A stretch of DNA of 64,000 nucleotides from Coriobacteriaceae bacterium (GTDB lineage Bacteria; Actinomycetota; Coriobacteriia; Coriobacteriales; Eggerthellaceae), in contig SUUE01000004.1 in the NCBI GenBank assembly GCA_015062685.1, positions 79,242 to 143,241 of the forward strand. The letters are read 5' to 3'. How positions within the stretch are numbered: position 1 is the stretch's first letter; every line of letters begins with the position of its first letter. Shown here one piece after another: positions 7,237-14,609 of this stretch. The notes below the pieces were generated by a model. That model saw only the letters and a list, made by a program, of their open reading frames with translations. It had not been told where the DNA came from and did not search any database. The position numbers and the translations under genes are program-made.

Positions 7237-9462
7237 ATGACTGAAATCAAGCCGACAAACTGCCACTTCTGCGGGTATTGCTGCGCGTTCCTGGCAACCG
7301 TGGAAGACGGCCGGGTCATCGACCTCAAGCCCGATCCCTCGCGCTACCCCTACGACGAGCGCATCCTCGCGGGGTGCCGCCGCTGGCGCATGAACCTCGA
7401 CGTGCTCGATTCGCCGCGCCGCGTGAACTACCCCCTGCGTCGCGTGGGCGAGCGGGGGAGCGGCGAATGGGAACGCGTGAGCTGGGACGAGGCGCTCGAC
7501 GACATCGCGAGCCGCCTGAGCGCGCTGCGCGAGGAGCACGGCGCCGGCACGCTCGCGTCCATGATCGGCGGGCCGCACGCGAGCTTCTGGCCGCTGCACC
7601 GCTTCATGAACCTGTTCGGCAGCCCCAACAACATGGGCATCGGGCAGATCTGCTGGAACCCGCGCATCTGGATGGACGCCATCACGTTCGGCTGGACGGG
7701 CGAGGCCAACATCGAGTTCGGCGTCACCGACGCGCTCTTCATATGGGGCACCAACCCCGCGCAGTCCGATAACTCCGCCTTCTGGCAGACGATCCGCCAC
7801 GCCGGCAAATCGGACGACATGACGCTCGTGTGCGTCGACCCGCGGTTCACACAGGTGGCGGGCTGCGCCGACCTGTGGCTCGCCCCGAAACCCGGCACCG
7901 ACTGCACGCTCGCGCTCGGCATGCTGAACGTGATCATAGGCGAAGGGCTGGAGGACCGCGCGTTCGTGGACGACTGGTGCCACGGCTTCGACGAGCTGGC
8001 CGAGCACGTCAAGCCCTTCACGCCGGAATACGTCGGCGCGTTCTGCGACGTGCGCCCCGAGGACATCGAGCGCGCCGCGCGCATCTTCGCGGCCGGCCGC
8101 ACGGCGCTCGTGTCGGGCCGCGGCATCGACCAGGTGGGGAAGTCGGTCGCGCCCACGCACCGCGCCATCTGCTGCCTGCGCGCCATCACGGGCAACGTCG
8201 ACCGCCCGGGCACGTTCATCTTGAACGACGCGAGCGACTTCACGAGCGAGGTGGACTTCGAGCTCAGCCCCGAGCACGAGGAGGAGCTGCGCGGCCTCTG
8301 CCTGAACGAGGGCGTCGCGCCGCTGCAGTGCTTCTCGGGCTACGACCTCGTGCGCGAGCAAACGGAGAAGCTCGGCCGCAGCCTGCCGATGCGCTACATG
8401 ACGTCCTCGAGCCCGCACCTCGTGCTCAAGGCCATGGAGACCGGCGACCCCTACCGCGTGAGCGCGCTCATCGTGAACGCCACGAACCCGCTCGTCACCT
8501 ACGCCGACACGCGCCGCGTGTTCCGCGCTCTCATGGGCCTCGACCTCATTGTCGTGCTCGATTACTACATCACGCCCACCGCGGCCATCGCAGACTACGT
8601 GCTGCCGTGCGCGGGCGCCATCGAGCGGCCCATCTTCCAGATCCACGGGGGAGTGGCCAACTTCGGCTACGGCGGCCCCGCGGCCGTAGAGCCGTACTAC
8701 GAGCGCAAGACCGACTACGATATCTTCCGCGGGCTCGGCCAGCGCCTTGGCCAGGACGACGCGTGGCCCGACGAGACCCTGGCCGACGCGTTCGCGACGC
8801 AGCTCGCGCCTACGGGCTGGGACTGGGAGGCCTACTGCCTCTACGGAGCCTACAGCATGCCGCCCGTCGCCGAGAAGCACCTGCTGCCCGGCCCCGACGG
8901 CAAGCCGCAAGGGTTCGCCACGACCACGGGCAAGATCGAGCTCGCGAGCGAGCTGCTGCCCAAGCTCGGCAGCCAGCGCCTCCCCGAGCAGGGCCCGTTC
9001 ATGCGCCTGTGCTCGCCCGAGCTCGTCGAGCGCCTCGAGGCGAAGGGCGCGCACCGCGTGGAAATGCTCACAGGCGCCCGCAAGCAGCCCTACAACGCCT
9101 CGATGTATCTGGAGAACCCCGCGTTCCGCAAGGCGACGCCCGGCCCCGTCGTCGAGATGAGCCAGAAGACCGCGCGCGACCTCGGCTTGCAGCCGGGCGA
9201 CGTGGCGCTTCTCACGACCGACCAGGGCGAGGCGCGCTTCACCGTTGCCATCGCGAACATGCGCGACGACCTGATCAGCGTCGACTATGGCTGGTGGCAC
9301 CCCGAGAACGGCGTGCCGCAGGCTCCCGACTTCGGCGGCATATGGGAAAGCAACGTGAACACGCTCACGAGCTGCGAGCTCCAGGAGCCCCTCATCGGCA
9401 CGTGGGCCTACAACGCCATCGACTGCATGATCCAGAAGGACGACACGTCGCTTTCCTGGTAG
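7237..9462 (+). CDS. Second molybdopterin-dependent oxidoreductase, stand-alone
   Basis: A 741-residue paralogue of the 141-3287 enzyme. Shared blocks include GDPYRVSALIVNATNP and FGSPN followed by a candidate Mo-ligand Cys (Cys139 in GQICWNP). The N-terminal CHFCGYCC and GCRRW cysteines should bind a [4Fe-4S] cluster. It lacks the aromatic C-terminal repeats and ends at the normal family length. No Tat signal is seen. Unlike the first enzyme it has no adjacent ferredoxin or membrane partner, so it must use a distant or soluble electron carrier, or be a non-redox member such as a hydratase. The ATG at 7237 is chosen because homology begins there and a TATAAT lies immediately upstream; the longer frame from 7120 runs through repeat DNA. 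Confidence 0.88.
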   Translation: MTEIKPTNCHFCGYCCAFLATVEDGRVIDLKPDPSRYPYDERILAGCRRWRMNLDVLDSPRRVNYPLRRVGERGSGEWERVSWDEALDDIASRLSALREEHGAGTLASMIGGPHASFWPLHRFMNLFGSPNNMGIGQICWNPRIWMDAITFGWTGEANIEFGVTDALFIWGTNPAQSDNSAFWQTIRHAGKSDDMTLVCVDPRFTQVAGCADLWLAPKPGTDCTLALGMLNVIIGEGLEDRAFVDDWCHGFDELAEHVKPFTPEYVGAFCDVRPEDIERAARIFAAGRTALVSGRGIDQVGKSVAPTHRAICCLRAITGNVDRPGTFILNDASDFTSEVDFELSPEHEEELRGLCLNEGVAPLQCFSGYDLVREQTEKLGRSLPMRYMTSSSPHLVLKAMETGDPYRVSALIVNATNPLVTYADTRRVFRALMGLDLIVVLDYYITPTAAIADYVLPCAGAIERPIFQIHGGVANFGYGGPAAVEPYYERKTDYDIFRGLGQRLGQDDAWPDETLADAFATQLAPTGWDWEAYCLYGAYSMPPVAEKHLLPGPDGKPQGFATTTGKIELASELLPKLGSQRLPEQGPFMRLCSPELVERLEAKGAHRVEMLTGARKQPYNASMYLENPAFRKATPGPVVEMSQKTARDLGLQPGDVALLTTDQGEARFTVAIANMRDDLISVDYGWWHPENGVPQAPDFGGIWESNVNTLTSCELQEPLIGTWAYNAIDCMIQKDDTSLSW

Positions 9463-9464
9463 AA

Positions 9465-9541
9465 GGACGCGCGGAGCGCGCCCCTACAGGCAACCTCCGC
9501 CGACTCCCCGCATTTCCTGTAGGGGCGCGCTCCGCGCGCCC
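9465..9541. repeat. GTAGGGGCG hairpin repeats, inverted pair of type 2
   Basis: A type 2 copy on the minus strand (9465-9487) begins two bases after the TAG of the molybdoenzyme gene; a plus copy lies at 9519-9541. Read as RNA the two could pair with each other to form a larger stem. Confidence 0.85.
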
Positions 9542-9656
9542 GTCGTGCTAGGAGACCAGCCGTCCGTAATCTCCATGCGTTCGCGGTGACCATGCCTTAT
9601 AGTGGGCGCGTTCTAAGGTACACTCTGATGGTTTACGAGAGACGAGAGGAATTCCT

Positions 9657-10685
9657 ATGGCTGAGAAGAAGCAAGCCCTGCTCATTTTCACGAAGCCGCC
9701 GCTCCCGGGCGTCGTCAAGACGCGCATGACCACCGAGCACGGCGGGTTCTTCAGCATGGAACAGGCAGCCCAGTTCTACAAGTGCTGCTTCTACGACGTG
9801 TGCGAAATGTCCATGCAGGCGCTGAAGGAACTGCAGGCGATGAACGACGAGCTCGTGGCGTCAGACCCCACGGCCGACAAGATCACCTACGACTTCTTCG
9901 TGTCCACCACGCCCGCGAAGAGCCTGCCCAAGGTGCAGGAAGTCATGGAGATCATCACGCGGAATTGGGACATCGACGTCCATTACGTCATCGACACCGG
10001 CTCCACCTTCGACGAGCACTTCAACGACGCGTTCAGCCAGATCTTCGCCATGGGCTACGAGAGCATCGTGTCCATTGGCGGCGACGTGCCCACCATGCCG
10101 AAGAGCCACCTCATCCAGTCGTTCCAGTGGCTCGACTACTTCCAGAACACCCTCGGCAAGCCGGGCTTCGTCTACGCGCCGTGCCAGGAGTGCGGCACGT
10201 CGCTCGTGGGCTTCAGCCACAACACCGTCATGGACCACACGGGCGTCTACTACAACATGGAGGGCCGCCCGGCGCTCGACGGCTACCTGGCGAAGCTGCA
10301 GGAAGCCGACGTGCCCTCGGCCTACTTCGACCCGGTTGCCGACGTCGACGAGATCACGGACCTCGGCCATGCTATCTCCTGCATGCGCGCAATCCAGGAG
10401 GCGGCGAAGTACCAGCCGCTGTTCGTGCCGACCCGCACGCTCACATGGTGCGACCTCATGGGCATCACGGTGTCCACCCCGCCCAACGACAACCACGACC
10501 CGCGCGACATCCTCGACGGCGATGAAGAGGTGGAAATCGACGAGGCCGAGTTCCAGAAGTTCATCGGCACCGATGCGGGCGACGCCCCCACGGCAGACGA
10601 GCTCAAGCGCATCTCCGAGGGCATGGATTCGCTGCGCACCAACCAGGCCGCCGAGAACGCCTACGAGGCCAGCCAGTACAACTAG
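9657..10685 (+). CDS. DUF2064 family glycosyltransferase-like protein
   Basis: A 342-residue protein matching the DUF2064/TIGR04282 nucleotidyl- or glycosyltransferase-like fold: LLIFTKPPLPGVVKTRM at the N-terminus, IVSIGGDVPTMP as the acidic nucleotide-sugar region (~140-150), and a conserved DTG near residue 115. The C-terminal ~70 residues are acidic and extra. Family members often lie beside radical SAM genes; here a radical SAM gene follows 9 bp downstream, and a ferredoxin-DUF169 gene overlaps that one, so the three form an operon. The ATG at 9657 follows GAGAGGA. Substrate unknown. Confidence 0.8.
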   Translation: MAEKKQALLIFTKPPLPGVVKTRMTTEHGGFFSMEQAAQFYKCCFYDVCEMSMQALKELQAMNDELVASDPTADKITYDFFVSTTPAKSLPKVQEVMEIITRNWDIDVHYVIDTGSTFDEHFNDAFSQIFAMGYESIVSIGGDVPTMPKSHLIQSFQWLDYFQNTLGKPGFVYAPCQECGTSLVGFSHNTVMDHTGVYYNMEGRPALDGYLAKLQEADVPSAYFDPVADVDEITDLGHAISCMRAIQEAAKYQPLFVPTRTLTWCDLMGITVSTPPNDNHDPRDILDGDEEVEIDEAEFQKFIGTDAGDAPTADELKRISEGMDSLRTNQAAENAYEASQYN

Positions 10686-10694
10686 GAGCGCCCT

Positions 10695-12071
10695 GTGACC
10701 GAACACCTTCACGACACCATGGCCGTCTGCCCCGAGTGCCTGCAGGCCCTCAAGGCCGACGTCTTCGCGGACGACGAGGGCGCGGTGTGGATGACCCGCA
10801 CGTGCCCCGAGCACGGCCAGTTCGACACGCGCATCTGGCCCGACGTGGACCACTACCGTTGGCTCACGGCGCAGGCCATGCCCAAGACGGCTCCGCAGAA
10901 CACCATCCCTTGCAAGGCCCCGTGCCCGTTCGGATGCGGCACGTGCGCGCGTCACGAGCGCCGCGGCACGCTGCTCGAGATCGAGGTCACGTGGATGTGC
11001 AACCTGCATTGCCCCGTGTGCTTCATGAGCGCCGACACCGAGGAGCACGACCCCTCGCTCGAGGAGATCAGCGCCATGTACGACGTCATCGCCGACGCGG
11101 TGGGTACGGACGGCGCCGTCCAGCTCACGGGCGGCGAGCCCACATGCCGCAAGGACCTGCCGGAGATCATCCGCATGGGCCGCGAGAAGGGTTTCTGGGG
11201 CATCGAGCTCAACACGAACGGGCTCGTCATCTCGGCGCGCCCGGGCTACCTCGAGAAGCTCAAGGAAGCGGGCGTGACCGGCCTGTTCCTGTCGTTCGAT
11301 GGCCTGACCGGCGACGTCTACGAGGCCACGTGCGGCCGCGACATCCTGGACGTCAAGCTGCGTTGCATCGAGCGCTGCCGCGAGGCGGGCGTGCAGGTGG
11401 TCCTGTGCGTGACGATCCTCGCGGGCGTGAACGACCATCAGCTCGGCGACATCCTGCGCTTCGCGCTCGACAACTCCGACGTCGTCGCGGGGCTCGCGTT
11501 GCAGCCCGCCTTCACCTCGGGCCGCTTCGACGCGCGTCAGGCCACGGGCATGACCGCAGGCGACACCATCTTCAAGTTGGCCGAGCAGTCCGAGGGCCTG
11601 ATCGACGTCAAGGACATCTGGCCGCTCGGGTGCAGCAACCCGCTCTGCGACACCGGCGTGTTCCTGGTGAAGGGCCCCGCGCCCGACGGCGTGCCCGAGC
11701 ACGAGAGCGGCTTCTGGCCCGCCACGCGCTTCATCACCACCGACGAGTACCACGACATGTACAGCCCCGACAGCCCGCAGGGCTCGGTGTTCTACGACAT
11801 CCTGTCGAAGAAGGGCATCTACGTGGCTGACGGCCTGTCCATCGTGATCATGGACTACATGGACGCCTACACCATGGACATCCAGCGCCTGCGCGAGTGC
11901 TCCATGATGGTCACGGTGCCGAGCGGCCAGGCCATCCCGTTCTGCTCGTACCACCTGACCGACGCCAAGGGCCATCGCGTCTACCCGCCTTGGATGAAGG
12001 AGGAGCTGCGCGACGGCAAGGTCGAGAACGACTTGATTGTGAAATACCTGCTAGGGGAGAACAATGGCTAA
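10695..12071 (+). CDS. Radical SAM protein with N-terminal zinc ribbon (MJ0619/tetraether synthase-like)
   Basis: A 458-residue radical SAM enzyme with a GTG start at 10695 after AGGAG. The N-terminus has CPECLQ...TCPEHGQF, a zinc-ribbon-like pair, then CPFGCGTCARH, and the SAM cluster motif CNLHCPVC (C-x3-C-x2-C) near residue 100, followed by LTGGEPTCRKDLP. This arrangement matches the MJ0619/Tes group, which joins or methylates unactivated carbon atoms using accessory clusters. Later cysteines (CSNPLC, ~315) may bind another cluster. Whether it acts on lipid, a cofactor or a peptide cannot be told from sequence. It is the middle gene of a three-gene operon and overlaps the next gene by 8 bases. 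Confidence 0.82.
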   Translation: MTEHLHDTMAVCPECLQALKADVFADDEGAVWMTRTCPEHGQFDTRIWPDVDHYRWLTAQAMPKTAPQNTIPCKAPCPFGCGTCARHERRGTLLEIEVTWMCNLHCPVCFMSADTEEHDPSLEEISAMYDVIADAVGTDGAVQLTGGEPTCRKDLPEIIRMGREKGFWGIELNTNGLVISARPGYLEKLKEAGVTGLFLSFDGLTGDVYEATCGRDILDVKLRCIERCREAGVQVVLCVTILAGVNDHQLGDILRFALDNSDVVAGLALQPAFTSGRFDARQATGMTAGDTIFKLAEQSEGLIDVKDIWPLGCSNPLCDTGVFLVKGPAPDGVPEHESGFWPATRFITTDEYHDMYSPDSPQGSVFYDILSKKGIYVADGLSIVIMDYMDAYTMDIQRLRECSMMVTVPSGQAIPFCSYHLTDAKGHRVYPPWMKEELRDGKVENDLIVKYLLGENNG

Positions 12072-13044
12072 CGAAGTCTCCTATTCCATAACGATCAACC
12101 GCGACGCGTGCATCAAGTGCGGGCTGTGCGCGGATTTCTGCCCGACCGAGGTGTACGTCATGGACGACGGCCCGCAGGCCGTGCACCCCGAGTGGTGCTG
12201 GGGCTGCGAGACCTGCTCGGGCAACTGCCCACAGGACGCCATCAAGGTCGAGGCGAATCCCGACGCGCTGGCGGCCGACGACGACCACCCGCGCGCGAAG
12301 CTCATCGACGACGAGACCGCCGCCACCTACAAGGAGTGGGCGAAAACGCTGCGCGACGTGCTGCAGCTGCGCTGGCACCCCGTTGGCGTGCGCCTCATCC
12401 GCAAGGGCGAGCCGTACCCCGAGGGCGTGCAGATTCCCAAGGAGCGCATGCGCTACTGCCAGTCCATGAACGCCGCCCGCCGCGGCGTGTCGCTGCTCAT
12501 GCCCGCCAACCGCCATTCCTGCCCGGATGGGACGTCCATCCTCGGCCTGACCGAGGTGCCGCCCAAGCTGGCGTCGGGCGAGATCTACATTCTGTTCCAC
12601 AAGCTCGATACGCAGGAGGCCGCCAGCCGCATGGTGAACGAGCGCCCGATGCTCGAGCCGTATTCCATGGACGCCACCTGCGTGTTCCCGCTCGACGACC
12701 CGAAGGCGAACGTGGACGTGGTGTCCATCATGGGCAACCCCGAGCAGATGATGTGGCTCTCCATGGCCACGTCGTACTACACCGGCCACCGCCACGACTT
12801 CCACGCGTCGGGCTACAACTCGCACTGCGTCGAGGTGACGCTGCTGCCCATGCGCGACAAGAAGATCAACATCTCGTTCGGCTGCTACGGCGGCCGCGCG
12901 AGCTCCGACGTGAGCGACGATATGATGATGATGGGCGTACCGGTGGAGCTCATGCCCGACATCGTGAAGGGCGTGAAGGAGCTCTCCAAGCGCGTCATCC
13001 CGCAGGAGCGCGATAAGATATACCTGCCGCCCATGAGGGGTTAA
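12064..13044 (+). CDS. Ferredoxin-DUF169 fusion protein
   Basis: A 326-residue protein. Residues ~10-65 carry two [4Fe-4S] motifs, CIKCGLCADFCP and CWGCETCSGNCP; the rest (~90-320) is a DUF169 domain with RYCQSMNAAR, several Met-rich segments and a late FGCYGGRASSD. DUF169 proteins are of unknown function and are often found with redox genes. The ATG at 12064 lies within the end of the radical SAM gene and follows GGGGAGAAC. It probably supplies electrons to the radical SAM enzyme (inference from gene order). Confidence 0.82.
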   Translation: MANEVSYSITINRDACIKCGLCADFCPTEVYVMDDGPQAVHPEWCWGCETCSGNCPQDAIKVEANPDALAADDDHPRAKLIDDETAATYKEWAKTLRDVLQLRWHPVGVRLIRKGEPYPEGVQIPKERMRYCQSMNAARRGVSLLMPANRHSCPDGTSILGLTEVPPKLASGEIYILFHKLDTQEAASRMVNERPMLEPYSMDATCVFPLDDPKANVDVVSIMGNPEQMMWLSMATSYYTGHRHDFHASGYNSHCVEVTLLPMRDKKINISFGCYGGRASSDVSDDMMMMGVPVELMPDIVKGVKELSKRVIPQERDKIYLPPMRG

Positions 13045-13073
13045 TATACAGCACCGATAGCCCGCAGTAGCCC

Positions 13074-13156
13074 GTAGGGGCGCTCCCCGAGCGCCCGCCG
13101 CCGAAGGCGGCACGCTCCGGGTCGAACGAGCGCGGGCGCTCGGGGAGCGCCCCTAC
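13074..13156. repeat. GTAGGGGCG hairpin repeats, inverted pair of type 1
   Basis: Plus copy 13074-13096 followed by a GCCGCCGAAGGCGGC hairpin (13097-13111), then a minus copy 13134-13156. The pair could fold into one long stem over the whole gap. Confidence 0.88.
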
Positions 13157-13204
13157 GGACAACCGACAAAGAAGCCGTTTGGTTGCTGAATGAATTGAGA
13201 ATTG

Positions 13205-13633
13205 ATGACCGACCTGTTCACCATACGCGATGCACGCGAGGCCGACATGGGCCTCGTGAACTCGTATGCCAACGCAGCGGGCATGGACCGCATGCCGAGC
13301 GTCGAGCGCATCCGCGTGGCGGTGAACGAGGACGACGTCGTGGTGGGCTTCTGCCGCCTGCAGGACGACGTGAACGGCATCGCCTACGTGAACCCCATCG
13401 TCACCTACGAGCCGTGGCGCGGCTACGGGGTGGGGCGCGCGCTCATCGAGGACGCGCACGCGCTCGCCGGCGAGCTGCGGCTCATATCGCGCGGCACGAG
13501 CGAGGGCTTCTACCGCAAGCTCGGCTTCGTGGAGATGCCCTGGGAAGACGTGGACCTCGAGGCCGCCGAGGAGGACTGCGACAACTGCCCCTACCGCGCC
13601 GAATGCCACCCCGTTCCCATGCGCCGAGAGTGA
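13205..13633 (+). CDS. GNAT family N-acetyltransferase with C-terminal cysteine group
   Basis: A 142-residue GNAT enzyme with the acetyl-CoA motif RGYGVGRALIEDA around residues 75-90 and a short DLFTIRDAREADM N-terminus. After the domain comes CDNCPYRAEC near the C-terminus, three cysteines plus a nearby His, a possible metal site that GNATs normally lack. The ATG at 13205 is chosen over an in-frame TTG three bases earlier; the ribosome site is weak. Its TGA stop (13631-13633) is formed by the first bases of a 107-bp repeat, so the natural C-terminus may have been changed when the repeat arrived. Confidence 0.82.
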   Translation: MTDLFTIRDAREADMGLVNSYANAAGMDRMPSVERIRVAVNEDDVVVGFCRLQDDVNGIAYVNPIVTYEPWRGYGVGRALIEDAHALAGELRLISRGTSEGFYRKLGFVEMPWEDVDLEAAEEDCDNCPYRAECHPVPMRRE

Positions 13634-13736
13634 GACAGAGGGGTCAGGCCCCTCTGTCTCATTGCAGACGTCTTTCCGCGCGAAGCGCAGGACCACCTTT
13701 CCAATGAGACAAAGGGGCCTGACCCCTCTGTCTCAC
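13630..13736. repeat. 107-bp double-hairpin element (REPIN-like), copy 1
   Basis: The ends GTGAGACAGAGGGGTCAGG / CCTGACCCCTCTGTCTCAC are exact inverted repeats of 19 bp. Each half is itself a hairpin (AGACAGAGGGG / CCCCTCTGTCT, loop TCAGG). The centre contains CGCGAAGCGC. Full copies of exactly 107 bp also lie at 41128 and 44938; a decayed one is near 19361. Confidence 0.92.
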
Positions 13737-13753
13737 TCGATCTCGCTCGGCTC

Positions 13754-14275
13754 TTAGCCGATGCCGTGGGGCTCGACGTTCACGGTGCGGTTGTCGCCGC
13801 CGATCCATTTCTCGCCCATGGAGCCGTCCTCGTTCACGTGCACGCAATAGGGCGTGTCGGGCACGTCGATGCCGAGCGCGGTCGAGGCGTACTTGCGCAG
13901 GTCCTCGATGGTCATCTTGTAGCATGCCAGGGCGTCGATCCAGCGGCGCAGGCACAGGCGGCCCTTATCGGTGAGCTCGAACATGCGCTTGGCCGAGCCC
14001 TCGTTGGGCGTTTCCCACCACGACGTGACGAGCTCGGCTTCCTCCATGCGCTTGAGCGCGCGGTACACGCCGGTCGCATCGGGCTTCTTGCCGCTGAACA
14101 TGGGGGAGTTCGCAGCCTGCTGCACGATGATGTAGCCGTGCATGGGCTTGTCGTTGGCGGCGAGGATGGTGAGGATCGTGGGCTGCGACAGCTTGCTGAG
14201 CGACTTGCCCAGTGTGGCGCACTCCATCATCTCCTCGTCGGTTTTCGGGTGGCATGCACTCCAGAGTTGCTCCAT
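13754..14275 (-). CDS. PadR family transcriptional regulator
   Basis: A 173-residue protein with a PadR-type winged helix: LSQPTILTILAANDKPMHGYIIVQQ, then GVYRALKRMEEAELV (recognition helix and wing, ~70-85) and RMFELTDKGRLCLRRW. Members sense phenolics, drugs or other small ligands and repress nearby genes. The start at 14275 has AGGTGAACC upstream. The last ~40 residues extend past the usual domain. It points away from the antiporter at 14610; an 11-bp inverted repeat sits between them and is a plausible operator. Confidence 0.85.
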   Translation of the reverse strand: MEQLWSACHPKTDEEMMECATLGKSLSKLSQPTILTILAANDKPMHGYIIVQQAANSPMFSGKKPDATGVYRALKRMEEAELVTSWWETPNEGSAKRMFELTDKGRLCLRRWIDALACYKMTIEDLRKYASTALGIDVPDTPYCVHVNEDGSMGEKWIGGDNRTVNVEPHGIG

Positions 14276-14397
14276 GTCGGTTCACCTCGTTTTGTCCAGC
14301 CCGCATGCCGTGTTCCGATGTCCTTCCGGTCGGCGCGGGCGTGATTCGCATTCAATTCGTTGCATCATACCATATCACCATAGGCAATGCTATTCGT

Positions 14398-14429
14398 GGG
14401 CTAATACTAAGCGGGGTCAGTATTAGCCC
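14398..14429. promoter_or_regulatory. Inverted repeat between padR-like gene and antiporter gene (candidate operator)
   Basis: GGGCTAATACT and AGTATTAGCCC form perfect 11-bp arms with a 10-bp spacer. It is not followed by a T-run. Its place 123 bp upstream of the PadR start and 181 bp upstream of the antiporter start suggests a binding site, perhaps for the PadR protein itself. Confidence 0.5.
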
Positions 14430-14609
14430 TTGGCAACTAGCCATGAACAGGGGAAACGCATCGCACTCTAGGTAAGTAGTGGCAACTGCAAACAATGGCA
14501 AAACAGAATTGACGGCGGGTAACAAGTGGAAGTAGTTTGGCCATACTATGTGCCCGCAGGGCGAATGCTATGATGCTGCTAACGGAGGATAAACGCGATA
14601 GGAGGAATC

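Noticed and set aside
9861-11975. A 704-codon antisense frame across the DUF2064 and radical SAM genes
   Set aside because: Same codon-bias artefact. It spans two real genes with recognisable motifs and good ribosome sites on the plus strand.
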